Source of the DNA: Deuterostichococcus epilithicus
Lineage: Eukaryota; Chlorophyta; Trebouxiophyceae; Prasiolales; Stichococcaceae
Assembly (NCBI GenBank): GCA_033439295.1
Contig: JAVTLE010000014.1
Span: forward strand, 744,001 to 808,000
Reading direction: 5' to 3'
DNA length: 64,000 nt
Part shown: positions 10,841 to 24,100 of the stretch, one piece after another
Numbering within the stretch: the first letter of the stretch is position 1
Layout of the letters: every line of letters starts with the position of its first letter
Made by a program: the position numbers and the translations under genes
The notes under the pieces: generated by a model
What the model was told of the DNA's origin: nothing
Seen by the model: only the letters and a program-made list of their open reading frames with translations
Database searches by the model: none

Positions 10841-13800
10841 ATGCGCAGCCAGCTGCTGCCCTTGCCAAGCTCCTATGCAGATGGCAACACCAGGCTGAGA
10901 GTCCGGCAGAAGCTGATTGCACGTCTCAGAAGCAGGGATTGGCGCTGCACAGCCGCAGCACAGTCCCATGCCTCAGCAGATGTCATCGTGGTCGGCGGCG
11001 GCGCGGCGGGCCTTACGGCAGCATACTTTGCCGCAAAGCAAGGGGCTCAGGTCCGAAACTGCGTCCTCTGAATGCTTGCCATGCGTGCGGATGAAAGTAC
11101 ATCCATTCTTGGCTGCCAGTTTCAGGCTTCGAAAGACACGTCACCGCCCGGTGCCGGCACAGAAAGCACAACCCCAGATGACAACAGTCACACGTGATAG
11201 GGCGCGGCAAGGCGCGACGATTGTGTGCAGGTGACCATCCTGGAGAAGCAGCAGGAGACCGGCAGGAAGATACTGATCAGCGGCGGCACCCGCTGGTGAG
11301 TCTGGGCCTCTTGAAAGCACATGGCCGTGCGCTCGAGGCACCCTTCAGAACAGCTGGGCCTGCCGTGCCTGCTGACCGCACGCTTATTGGCGTTGTAGTG
11401 GGCTGACATCTCGTTCTGCTGCGGTGGGCTGCAGCAATGTGCTGCCGCAGAACGCGGATGCCGCTCGCGACTTCTTCACAGAGTCCAGCGCTGGCGCGCT
11501 GCGCGGCATGCTGGCCTCCTGGCCCGTCGACGACTGCAGAGCCTGGTGAGCGAGAACATCACCTGTGGAAACAAGGGTAGCTAATGGGCTGTGATGCACA
11601 TCACATGCGCCTGCATCACCAAAAGTCAGTGAACGATACGAGCATGCATATGATGCAGCTGCCCATGGGCTGCCCGCTATGAACAAATAACATCTACAGC
11701 AATGAGTCTGGTGGCAGCGCAGGCTGGAGAACGACATTGGGCTGCAGCTCGCCATGGAGGAGACCACCCGGAAGTGGTTTCCCGCCAGCAACAGCTCCCG
11801 GGAGGTGCGGCCTCTGCTGCCGTGCACAGTGCTGCAGGGCCATGTGCACATCTGCTGAAGACTGAGATCGCTGCCCAGCTGCGTTCGCAGCCATCGCGGT
11901 CGACTCCGACGCACAGCTCATGCAAACCAGGCGCCAGTACGCTAGACGAGCCCTGCATTCCTATGCACCAAGGTTCAGAGTATTGCCTACTCGAGGTCAC
12001 GTGTGACCTCCTGATGCCCCAGGTGCGCGACCGGCTGCTCGCAGCGTGCACGGCGGTGGGCGTGACGGTGCGCTACGGCCAGGGCTTGGCAGGCCTGGAG
12101 GCCGAGGAGGGCGGCGGCGGCTGGCGCTGCAGGACGCAGGAAGGCGGCGCCTTTGCAGCCCGGCGCGTGGTGCGCGGCCCCGAAGCGCCGGACCTCGACG
12201 GCACAGCTCAGACCCTGCACCTCAAGTCTTGGATATGCAGCGCTGGGCTTTCTGAAGGGCTCCAGCGCCCTTCCTCTGATGCTCTGAAGCGCGCGCACCA
12301 CAAACCTTGCGGCCTCGCCTCGTGCTCAGTCTCACTTGGGGATTTTTCTCACCTCCTCCCCAAAAGAATGTCTGCCAGGCCCCCAACAGGTCACCTCGAC
12401 CCATTTGAGCTGTGTCGGCTTCACTGCAGGTGATGGCGACAGGCGGCAAGTCGTACCCCAAGCTCGGAACCGATGGCACAGGGTGGGCGCTGCTGGCACG
12501 GCTGGGGCACAGCCTCAAGGCCCCCTACCCGGCGCTGACGCCGCTCAAGGGATCCCACCCGGGCGGCGCCCAGCTGGCAGGTGCGGCGGCAGAAAACATG
12601 CATTGCAGCGTCACAAGACACAGTCCCGAGTCGTGGCGCGGGAGTGAGGCAGGAGCAGCCCGAACCTGGCGCGCCGTGACAGCGTCGCGCCATGTTCAGC
12701 AGCTGCTGACACTGCGGGGCACAGCGGCAGACGCACAGCGAGAGATGCCCCCGACCCCTCCTTCGCAATCCACCTGTCCTGGCCGTGTCCACGCAGGCCT
12801 CACGGTGCACAGCGTGCAGCTGGCGGCCAGGAAGGCGACGGGGAAAGGCAAGCCTGCGGTAGCGCAGCGCGGCAGCCTGCTGTTCAGCCACCGCGGCGTC
12901 ACAGGGCCGGCGGTGCTCGACCTGTCGCACCACGCCGTCATGGCGCTGGAGCGCGGCACGCCGCCGCCGGGTGGGGCCTCCACCATTGCGTCTCTAAACC
13001 GGTTTACCTCTGCACTTTGGCGCTTTTGCGCTTTCAGGCTGTCAGACCTCGCGGTCTTTGCGCTGGAGCGCGGCATGCCGGTGCCGAATAGGAATGACTT
13101 CGAGCAAGCTCTGGCTGGTTTCTACACATGGACTGCTCTTTTCAGGGTGTGGCATGTTCCCTTTGTGGCAGCTGGGCCTCTGTTCCTGCGGCATGAGGCT
13201 TGCGGCAGCCGCATTGGCATGTCGCTCGCACCCATTTCGCGTTTGCCCGAAAAGATTCTGCGCGCGCTTAAATTGAGTCACGTCCCGCCCTGCGCAGCTC
13301 TGACGGTCAACTGGACAGGCGAGGAGGTGGACGCCTGGTCCGCGACGCTGGCGGAGGCTGGCGGCCAGGCGGTGGGCAGCGTCCTGCACCGCAGGGGCCT
13401 GCCCACCCGGCTCGCAGAGGTGAGACGTTGTGCGTTTCCCTAAAGGCCTGCCCGGTGACCAGCGAACTTGCGACCAGCGCCTGGGCAACTCGTCAGCCGA
13501 GCCCCTTCGCTCTTCCCGTCCACCAAAGGTGCACAGCCGGAACTGACCTGGTCCAGGTTCCAGTTTGACGTTGGTCGTGCTGCAACACAGGCGCTGTGCG
13601 CATCGGCAGGCGTTGACGGAAAGGCCACCAGGGCGGCGGACCTCAAGAAGGGTCAGCGGCAGGCGCTTTTGACGGCGCTCACTGCGCTCCCGGTGGATAT
13701 AGCAGGGCACGAAGGCTACCCAAAGGTAACAACAGGCAGCAAAACCCTCTGCTCATCGACGGAGAAGTGCCTTGCTGCTCGTGTTGCACCCAGGCGAGGT

Positions 13801-14507
13801 GTGAAAAGTCACAGGCGCGGCTTTCAGTGTAGGCAGGCCCGGAGCACCCCCACCGCCATCACGCTGGATGTTATGGCTGTTTGAATTGAGCCATGTGCGG
13901 GTGTTACCGCCACTGGACAACCGACCTTCGGCGCGAGTCTCTGATGAGGCGACCGGGTTCTGCGGGCTTTGCGAGACCGCGGTTCACCTGCCGCGCAGGC
14001 TGAGGTCACAGGCGGCGGCATCCCGCTGAGCGAGATCAACTGCGCCACCTGCGAGAGCCGCAAGCTGCCGGTGCGATCAGTAACAAAGCAGAAAATAATG
14101 CCTAAATGCTAGTAGCTGCAGTGCTCGTGCAGCTTCAGCCACATCGGTTTTGGTTCGACAAAAGTGTGGTGGCAGTGTCTTATTGTGAGCTCGCCGCCGG
14201 GAGCAGCTGCAACTAGGGGCAGTGTCAGCGGCCGACGTGCGCCAGCACTTGATCGAGTACTATTGCATGGTCAACAAGCCCATGCCATGGCGGCACACCA
14301 CCTGCAAATGCCAGCACAGACAGTGCTGCCGCTCACAGAAAGATTGGCTGAATGTCTAAATGTGCTGCCTCTCAGGGTGTCTACGTCTCCGGGGAGCTGC
14401 TGGATGTGTTCGGGAGGATTGGCGGCTTCAATTTCTACTGGGCGTTCGTGTCTGCGCGCCTTGCCGGGCTCGCCGCTGGAGCTCCTGGGGACGGACGCAG
14501 CGGTTGA
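10841..14507 (+). CDS. HI0933/BaiN-type FAD-dependent oxidoreductase
   Basis: A flavoprotein of the HI0933-like (BaiN/RdsA) family, common in bacteria and plastid-bearing eukaryotes. Exons: 10841-11050, 11231-11295, 11435-11545, 11723-11804, 12023-about 12169, 12430-12580, about 12800-12970, about 13297-13419, 13591-about 13725, about 13999-14070 and 14376-14507. The Rossmann motif VIVVGGGAAGLTAAYFAAK is followed by the adenine-binding glutamate in TILEKQQETGRK and then ISGGTRCN. The family signature ATGGKSYPKLGTDGTGW opens the exon at 12430. The C-terminal FAD contact is VSGELLDVFGRIGGFNFYWA. The first roughly 40 residues before the FAD fold are Arg/Ser/Ala-rich and could be a plastid or mitochondrial transit peptide (inference). 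The physiological substrate is unknown. A partial copy of one exon lies at 13039-13086. Confidence 0.9.
13039..13086 (+). repeat. Exon echo downstream of a flavoprotein exon
   Basis: This matches the 3' part of the preceding exon (12922-12969) at about 39 of 48 positions. The peptides are LSHHAVMALERGTPPP in the exon and LSDLAVFALERGMPVP in the copy. The copy lacks a GT donor in the matching place. Unlike most other echoes in the window it lies downstream of its source. Confidence 0.7.
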
Positions 14508-15107
14508 TGCTCTTTATGGCGCCTGTACTAACTGTACTTACTGGACCCAGGCCATGCGCTGGTTGCTCATAATGGCAGCCTGTACAAACCTGTACATGCT
14601 GGACCCAGATCATGCGCTAGTCGGAAGCCGTCGTCTGCGCTGCGGCAAAGGCATTCCGGAGGGTTAGCAGCTGATCCTTGAGACCCTGCACACGCACAAT
14701 CTCCATTGACAGGCGAGCAAGTGGCAATTGCAGGACTGTTTTTGCACTGGTCGCTCATGCCCTCGCTGGCTCGTGAACTTCATGGTGACATTACAGCATG
14801 AGACTCTAGCCACCGGAGTCCTGCTAGCCTTGCTGATGAGTTGAAGCTGACCTTACCGCCTTGCCCTCGACTATAGACAACACTTGCAGAGTTCAAGTAT
14901 ATAAGCATCCATACTGCAGCCTGTTCCCGGATTCATGCTGGCGTACAAGTCGCAGATCATCATGACCCGACCTCCACGAAGTGTGTCAAGACTCACCCAG
15001 CAAATGCTCTTGGTCCACTGTGGTGACCCCCGTCAACGATTCTTGATCACTACTTTACCGGAATGACTGTCATTGACGTATAAACTGGCCCTTCGAAGGC
15101 TACCAGC
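14508..15107. other. Intergenic region with a short direct repeat
   Basis: No gene was recognised. Two related segments of about 40 bases at 14523-14562 and 14581-14622 share TGTAC-, GGACCCAG- and CATGCGCT-like blocks, forming an imperfect direct repeat just after the flavoprotein stop. The rest should contain the promoter of the next gene. Confidence 0.4.
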
Positions 15108-18100
15108 ATGGACGAGCTTGACCAGATCATCAACGCTGGCAGATCCGACAGCAGTCTGAAACAGCAGCAGACATCAGGAGCCGCGCAACAGGCGTCGAAT
15201 TTGCCAGCAACCCCTGCTGCGTCGCTCCTCGACAGCCTAGCCGATCTGACTGGCTCGACACCGTCGTCACTTGACGCAAAACTGCACCCTGCGGGCGCAT
15301 CAAGCGCCGCGTCAGCCAGGCCCGCTCAATACCAGGTGCAAGTCTCGCGTCACATGCGTTCTGCTGTATAATGGGAAGATGACTTGAGCCTGTCCCGGTC
15401 ATAGGTCTTGGTGCCTCGCTGTTATGCCAGATTGCGTGCAGGTTCTGACATGTGTCTCCCTGGTGACAGGCTTGGGACGACCTGTTCTTGGACGCTGGGG
15501 CACTGCCGTCCGCGTACAGCGGCAAAGCGCCAACAGGTGGCGCCGCACAGAACGACCTCGACCGCTGGTTTGCGGATGCGGACGCTGACCATGACGGCAG
15601 GTCAGTGGCGCATTGCAATCTGCAGCAATAGTCCAATGCCACAGCATTGCAGGACTGCCGCTGATAAGACCATATCGCCTCCAACGAATGCACGCGCCTG
15701 TTCACCGGCGCGGGCTCGCCAGTGCATTCGGTTCTGAGAGGCTGCCGTTGCTGTCAGGGTGTCACAGCGACGCTGCTGACTCTGCAGCCCCGGGTGCAGG
15801 GTCGCCGGCGGGGAGGCGGTGCAGTTCTTCACGCGTACCGGGCTGCCAAAGGCTGACTTGTCAAAGATCTGGCGTGCCGCCAAGCGGGCGGCGCCTGCGG
15901 AGGGGGAGGGCCTGACCACGGAGCAGTTTGCGGCCGCCATGCGCGTGGTCGCGTACGCACAGGTCTGTTGCTCAGCCGCGCAGGGCTGTGTCTGTTCTCA
16001 GACGGGGTGCCACCGATGATCCATCTGCCATGGAGGTCGCTGACTTGCAACACTTTCAGGCGGCCATCTTTGAGTAAAAGGCGACTGCTTGAAGGAGTGC
16101 ACACTCTGCAACCAGCTTGCAGATGCTCATCTTCACACTCCAAGGCAGTCACGGAGTTCAATGCAACAGAAGCCACCATGCACTGCAGGCGGGCAGGTCT
16201 CTGGACGACAGCGGCGCGGTGCAAGCAGCCGCCAGCGACGGCGGCTGGCAGCAACTGACGGGCCGCCCGCTGCCCCCGCCGCGCATCGCGCCCCGCACTG
16301 GCAGCGGCGCCGTTGCTGCGGCAGCGGCCGCCTCTTCTGCAGACTCCTCGGCGGCCTCGCCCCCGACCTCGTCGTCTGTGGCAATGCTCCGAAAGGGCCC
16401 CGTGCAGCCGGTCTCGGCCAGCCGTGTCAGCACAGGCAGTGCTGTCTCATTCGCAGCAGGCGGCAGCCCGGCAGGCGGCGCCGCAGCAGGCGTGCAGCGG
16501 CTGAGCCTCAGCGGCGCGGCGCCGACTCCAACTGCAGCGGCGGCGCCAGCGCAAAGCCGCTTTGCCACGGCTTCGACAGGGAGAGCCGCAGGCAATGTCT
16601 CGCGCAACTCCTCCGTCTCGGAGCTTCGCGACGGCAGCGCCAGCGGCGACGATGGCGGCAGTATCGATGGCAGCAGTGACGAGGAGGGTTTTGGCGTGGT
16701 GCGGGACACTGGTGGCGGCGGAACTGGACTGGCGGCTGGCCCGCTGCCACTGACCCATGCGCGCACGATTGGCGTGCCGCACAAGCGGACGCTGCAGGCG
16801 AGGTCAACGCCAGGGCCTACCAGCCAGTCGATGAGCGGTGAGGTTTTCGGTCACGCGCAACACGACCGAAAGTGACCCTGCATTGAAAATTGGCGCTGCG
16901 CATCAGGCTGGCCGCCTGACCTGCACCCTGGTGAGTCGAGTTGCTAGGAATCATGGGTCCATGTTCAGGCTGCTGTGACAGGAGCATTAGCGCAGATCGT
17001 GGCCTCACTACCTCTGATGCGTGCTGGCACTTGCCGCGCAGAACGCATGCTGCATCGGCCCAGCCCCGGTAGGCTACCCACGCCCAGCTTCAATGCCCTG
17101 GAGGTGCGACAGCCCTCCCGAAGCCTCTGCTCCCTCCCCCTGGGGCGTGCTCATGGTAGCATGTCAGCAATGTCGACCGCCATGCTGCACACAGCACCCT
17201 GTTTGCACTCGGGCACCTGCCGACAGCCACACGCGCAGCCGCTGCTGCTGCACGCCGCCTGGGGGGCCCCCAGTGCGCCCAGCCTACGTTCAGGCAGAGG
17301 CGTTCACCTCTGAACCAACACACCACGTCGCTGATTGATCGTAGGCAGACCTCCCCAGGAACCTATGAGCGCGAGTACGTCCTGCTTCGAGGGGCTCACA
17401 CCTGAGCGTCGTGTTTGTCATGCACAGATCGGGGACGCGGCACTGGAGACAGCGCCGCTGTCTATCGACGTCCGACAGCCGCCGCTGCACCCAAAGCGGT
17501 CCGCCGCGCTACGCATGCTGGCCGCCGCTAACGGCTCCCTGTTTGCGGGTGCGTCCCTGCCAGTGACAGTGGTCAACTTGTGCGGGATCACATGTTGTGA
17601 GCATGCTGTCATGTTGCCGTGTCTGGCCGGCGCTGTCGGCCTTCTTGATTTGGGAAAGATTATGTTGTTGTTGGTGTGTGCAGAAAAGGCATCTGCAGTG
17701 TTCATCTGTCTTGCCTGAAGCTTCTACGCAGGCCCTTGCTTGCTTTGCAACTTCCGTTTCGTGTCGTGCAGCGCCTGCCGCAGTGCCGGCAGCGGGGCAG
17801 TCGCAGGGCGCCTTCATCCAGTGGGCCGGCACTGGTGGCGCGCTCCGCCTGCCGCATGCTAACAACCGTGAGGTGCGCCGTGGCTCTGACACACGCTTCG
17901 TGTTCCGCAAGTCTGTGCCGGCCCAAAAGGACAGAGGAGATGCAGAATGTGACCTGGGTCCAGGCGGAGCACCGCTCATGGCTCAGCTGGCATCCCAGGC
18001 TTGACAGAGCTTGATTGTGCGCAAGGCCGCGTGAGCCTCCCGGAGCTGCTGACAAGCGAGCCAGGCTGGCCCTCGCATTGTCTCCTCGCCGACCCCTTCG

Positions 18101-21100
18101 TGTCTGCTCTCCTGGTGCTGTGTCCCCTCCGTGCTGTGTCCCCTGATCTCCGTCTCCGCACCCCTTTGCAGGAAGCGGAGATGCCGGACCGCATTTCAAG
18201 CGAGGACACTGACGCAGCGCCCGGGCTGGAAGTGCCGCTGCGCGGCGTCAAGCCCGTCACCTGCCTCCACGTGGACCTGCACAACAGCCTGCTGTGGACG
18301 GGTGTGCATCTGCTGAGGACTGCTGTGCTTGATGCGCCTAGCAGCATCAATGACTGCATTTGGCGGATTGCGCTCTCGTCCACATCTGGGCACGGCAGAC
18401 CAAGTCACGATCAACACAAGCACAGACCGCTGTCTGACCCACAGAGTTCGAGGTTTAAGCCAAACGACCGGTGCTGTGTGTGAAGCAGCGGCGAGGAGTA
18501 TTCTCGCAAGTCTTGCACAAACCTGGCTGTCTGGACCAGCGCGCAGTGACGCCTCTCACCCCCCAGCATTGAGTGCCTGGCGCGTAGGTCACCACGACGG
18601 CTGGGTGTGCGGGTACACGCTGGGCGACATGCCGGGCGCGGCAGTGGAGCGGCGCTACTGCTTTGCCGCCTTCCGCGGCGGCTCTGTCACCGCAATGTGC
18701 GCCACCGCGTGGGGCGACCTGTGGGTGGCCAACTCCCGCGGCAGCATCCGGTGCGCGGCGAAACCGCAGCTTTCTTCCAGCTCTACAGCTGCACAGGACT
18801 CCCACCCTTGCCAGGCGGCCAGCGCGGGCCGGCTGAGCGTGCAGAGCAGGCGCTGCTGCGTTTGCCGAGGCAGAGTCGGGTTCAACCATGTGCTGACCCC
18901 ATCAGAAGCACGATGCGCTAGCCCACACTGCATTTGGCTCGCCAGCCACCCTGGGCCGGCCACAGTAGTGGCATGGCACCCGGCGCTGCTCGACTGCCCA
19001 GACAAACAACGGCTGCTGAGTGGTGGGCCGGTGCCCACGAAGCATCTGGTTAACAGGTGGCCGCGCGCCTGGATGTGCACATCAGACGGGGCTCAGCCGG
19101 GGTATCAGTGGTCAACATGGCCTGGAAACCCCTGGTCAAATACCGCTATCTGGTCTAGTCGACCAATCCTCCTCGTGTCTCACCCTGTCCCCTCTCTCGC
19201 TCCCTTGCTCGCCAGCCACAAGGGCTCATGCTGGAGACAGAGATTTAGTGATACCAGTGCCCACAGGGTGCTCCTCAAACTCGGTTTGTTTCCGCGCCGA
19301 CTCGTTTCCCTGCCGGTGCAGCATCTGGCCGGCTAGCCACGAGGGGCCTGCCATGTCCGAGGTGGAGGCCCGGGAGCTGCGCCGCGGCTCCAGCGGCAAC
19401 CGGCCCCACGGCGGCCACATCTCCTTCCTCGCACTGCCGCTGCCAGGCCAGGTGGGCAATCTGCTCCAGTTGCAGCGCTGAGCTTCTGCCTGAATTTCCA
19501 TGTGCACTGTTTGATCCTGCGGCGAAGTTCAGAATGGCTTGATGCACACACCTGAGGGAAGAGGGTCTCGCTCAGAACATTCAGACATCCAGGACGGGTT
19601 GCTCCTGAGCAGGCAAAGCGCTGCAATTTGTTCATGCAGGACTTCCGTCCAAAAGCGCCTTTCCCAGCGCCTCCAATGACATGAGTAGCCGAATAGTCTT
19701 GCCCGAGTCTGTTCTCGGGTGGCTTGAAATCTCATGGGTGGCCTGGTCTGCACTAGCAAGGCGATCCGCTCGAGACTGCTCAAATAGCAGCGCTCCATCT
19801 CGGCAATGTCCCAGGGCATGTGTTGGCCTCGAATCCCTCCAATCAGTGACGCGTCAAAATTCTGCTCCTGCAGAGGTCTTCTGAAGTCGCAGTTACAACG
19901 TTCCAGTGGCACGGCGCTTTCTTCCTGTGTCGTTGGGCTTGCAGACGGACGAAGTAGGTGTGTACGGCTTGGACATGGTTTTGCCACTGGCGCGCAGGTG
20001 GTGTGGAGCTGCAGCGGCAAGACGCTGTGCGTGTGGTCTGCTGACACGGGCGCCTGGCTCGGCAAGATTGGCGGCGACCGGGAGCTCGAGGAACCGCTGC
20101 CGCCGGCCTTCGGGGAGTCGCCTGCGACTGCCGCCGAGGCGCTGTCCAGCTTCACCGGCGAGCACGGCGCACACCTGCAGATCAACAGCGCCAAGGTGCC
20201 GCCCCTGCGCATCGGGCCTGCACACGCTCCCGACTGCTCGTGTACCCGTCCTGCTGTGTGACAATCGGGGACTGTAGTGTGCTGCCTCCGCCCCTGGTCG
20301 GCATCCTGTTTCTATGTGTGCACAGGCAATACCCCAGAGCTCCGTGCCACCACAGCGGCACCCGCTCCTCATCAGAATGGCACCCGCTCCTCATCACAGT
20401 GAGCCCCGCTCCTCACCACAGTGAGTCCGCTCCTCCTCAACGACCTCAGGGCCTAGACATGGACGCCGTGGGCGGCGTGGCGGTGCCGGGAGCCTGGCTG
20501 TCGCGGGACGAGGAGATCCGGCGGCAGCGCGCCTGGGCTGAGCAGACCGACACCCGCCTCGCCGGCGTGGCGGAGCAGATGACCATCGCCCGCGACAACG
20601 TGGCCCACACGGCAGGCGCGCGCGCCTGTGGGGGCCGCACCCGCATGCCCGCGCCGCCGATGGGCCTGCGTCCTCCTGCGGCTGCAGCCCTGGCGGGCGC
20701 TCTTTCTTGCTGCCTGCCCGCTGCCCCCGCCCCGCCTGCACGCGCGGCGGGGCAGACAGCGCAGACAGACGCCACAGTGGACTGAGCTCGTTGCTTTCTT
20801 CCTCTTTTCTCAAGTTTGTCGTCCGCGTTCGCCGCAGTCAAGGCAGGCGAGCTGCTCAAGAAGCTAAGCTGAACTCGCTTTCAAAACTCTCTTTAATCTT
20901 CCTTGCCTATGATATGCAGTCAAGGCGGGCAAGCTGCTGAAGAAGCTGGGCACGCGCATCGCGGCGCGCATCGAGGGGCAGGACGCCGGCGGCGGCTCCT
21001 TCTCCGAGCAGCAGCGCCCCACCTCGGCGGAGCTGCCCGCCGCCGCCAACTGGTCGGCGCACAGCGTCGGCGGCGGGTCGGAGCCCGAGGCCAGCCCCCA

Positions 21101-24100
21101 CCACGGCGACATCAAGGTCTGGATGCGCTCTTGTATACACAGCGCACGTGTATCGGCTTGCCATCATGTCATTCTATGGTGGCTGAGGCACGATGCTGCA
21201 GCAAGCGCCCCCAGAGACCCTGCTACCAGCATGATGACTCCGGATCACGGCGCAGCAGCCTGCATCACCACAGCCAATTATTCTGGCGTCACCACAGCCA
21301 CTAAACCTGTCTGCTCAACCTGTGGCAACTGCATTGGGAGGGCAGTTGCCACAGGCATTTGGAAGGCAGCTGCCAAAGGATCAGCAAACAGGAGTAGCAA
21401 TAAAATACTTGAACAAGATGCTCGTTGCAACGAACGTAAAACACACATGGATCTGATGTTGGAAGTCCTGTGGCAGGTGCTGGTAGCGGGGCCGGACGGC
21501 TATGTGTGGGCGGGGCACAAGGGCGGCCTGCTGGAGCGCTACACCTCGGGCGGCTGCGTGCAATGGTACAAGGTGCGTGCGCCGACAGCTCCGGCAGCAG
21601 GACATCTCGAGCGTGTTCTGCTGCAAGCAAGCATGTATATATACCCGTTGTTCTTCCGGCGCTGCTGGGTTGCTGTGCGCGCTTTCGGCGCGCCAGCGCT
21701 TGCAGCACTCGCAGCGCATCAGGACAAGCCGACTGCAGCTGCTCGTGCGTCCACAGCATGGCCCCGGGCGAGTCCACAAGGCCTGGAACCGTGATTCGAA
21801 ACCCCTGTTGGTGGCGGCGCGCAGGAGATGGGGTCCGGCATCCGCTGCGCAGCGGCAGTCGGCGACCGCTTGTGGCTGGGCCTCCGCTGCGGCTCGCTGC
21901 GCGTGTTCAGCACCGGGCCCAAGCCCGCGCTGCTGGCCCACTGGGAGGCGCACGACACCGCGGTCGTGTCGGTCACCCAGGCGGGGCGCCGCGTGTTCAG
22001 CCTGGCGTCCGACGGCGGCGTGCGCGGCTGGGCCGCCGGCGTGCCCGGCCCCGCCGACGACGACTGCAGGTGCCACCGCGGCCGGGCCGCAGCCCGATCC
22101 TGTTATGTCATGCTTGGTACTCTGCACCAGGCTACAGGCCAGGGACGTGTGCCTTCGCCTGCACACCTGCATGGGGGCCGCCACGCCTGCTCCTCCACTA
22201 TCCTGTTGATGGCTCCGTTGCACGTGAGGAGCATGCCCGTAATGCACTGCCTGCTGCGCGCAGGGCGGAGCTGGAAGCGGAGATGGACCAGCTTGTCAGC
22301 CGGCGCTGCTACACGTGCGTCGCGATGACGTGGAACGTGAACGAGCAGCGCCCGGAGGACTCCGCGGCATTCACCGCGCTGCGCAACGCCGCGGTAGACG
22401 CGCACGTCGCGGCCGTGGGGCTGCAGGAGATTGAGATGGGCGGCGGCAGCGTCGCCATCGCGGCCGCCAAGGACGCCATTGCGCGCGGCATGCTGGTGCA
22501 GCCTCGTTCTGCCTTGTTCCCCATCGTCAGGGGATACTCAGTCCGACGGTTGACTTTAGTATCGCCTGCCATCGTCTTCGAAGATGTGGGGCAGGCACAT
22601 GGCTGCTCTGCAGCCTGCTGCAGGACTCCGGCGTCGAGCGGCTGCGCGCCGTACGCTGCCGCCGCTGCCTGTGCTGGGACGTGCCCTGAAACTCTGGCTG
22701 CACTACTGCACCCCCAATGCTGTGTTGCACGCATGGCAGGGAGTCCCGAAACCAACAGTCTTTCTGCTGGCAATTGTCCGGCGGAGCTGCTCTCCAGTCA
22801 TTGAGCGCATGTTTGGAATACTCATAGCAAACCATCCTGGGGTCAGCTTCACACCTGCTTGGAGCCAGGCGTGTGCAGTAGACCATGTAACATGTGTAAC
22901 TGTGGCCACAGGAGAAGGGCAATGCGAATGCGCACTGGTGGGGACGGCGCTGCCTGCGTGCGCTGCACGGCGCCGGCGATGCTGCCTGGACGCAGGTCGG
23001 CCTGCGCCAGCTGTCGGGGATGCTGGTCCTCGTTTTTGCACGCCAGGTGCGGCACGGGTCTGTCTGAAGGCACGGTGATACTTGTTGCCAGAATCAATTC
23101 CAATTATCTCGTCCGAACCTCTATTGGTGTGCGTGTGGCAGTGGCTGGGCATGCCTGTGCAAGCTGCTGGCATGCTGCTCCTCTGCTGCACCAGCGGTGG
23201 GTGCAGTGGGGTCTAGTCTGTTGGCTCGTCGGCGGCGGCCTGGCAGCCGTCTGCCCTGTAAGACGCTCATTTCATGACATTTGCACACCCTATTCGACCG
23301 CAGGAGCTGGGCGAGGTGGTGGGCGAGGTGGCGTCCGCCAGCGTTGCCACGGGGGTGCTGGGCGTGGGCGGCAACAAGGGCGCTGTGGCGCTCGGCTTCA
23401 CGCTACACCGCCGCCGCGTCGCCTTCATCAACAGCCACTTCGCCGCGCACCAGGCACGGAGGACGTCCCTCATTTTGTCTGTGTTCCGACCGGTTCCAGG
23501 CTTGCAGTGAAGTGCTCGTCGGCACGACAGCGACGCCAGAGTGCAGCCTTCCACGCTGCAGGTGCTCCTGCCGCAGAAATCCAGGCCGCTCCGTCGTGGT
23601 CTGCCCTGATGCTCAGCTTTACGAAAGCTTTCAGGGCCAGCACAGGTGGGGTCTGGGGGATGAGCCATCGTTGCTGCAGTTGTGCTCTCTGATCCGTACT
23701 GGCCTCACCGTGCGAAGGGCCGGCCGAGGCCTGATGATGCGCGGCAGCCAAGGGTATCTCGGAGCGGCACCGTCACCAAAATCAGCAGCCACATCCACCG
23801 TGATCGCCAACAGGCGTGCTTTGCTGGCTTCTCTATAGCCACAAACGGTCCGCAGCAGCCCTAAGGACACCACAGCCGTTGGGTGACACAGTCCGTGTGG
23901 CAGTGGCAGAAACGACAACCATTCCTCACCGGCTTGGAACTTGGGTAGGTCGTGCCGCCTGCACACAGGCCCAGCAGCGTCGCCGTCACTGACAGTGCAC
24001 AGGTGCCGCGGCTGTCGCGGCTGTGGCCCACGGTACCAGCCTGGAGGTCTAGCCTGGCAACGGGTTCAGGAAGCAACCTTTCCTTGCTGGGCTCTGTCAC

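Noticed and set aside
21790-21810. GATTCGAAACCC-like string as a tRNA T-arm
   Set aside because: No cloverleaf arms at the right distances; it lies just before a WD40 exon.
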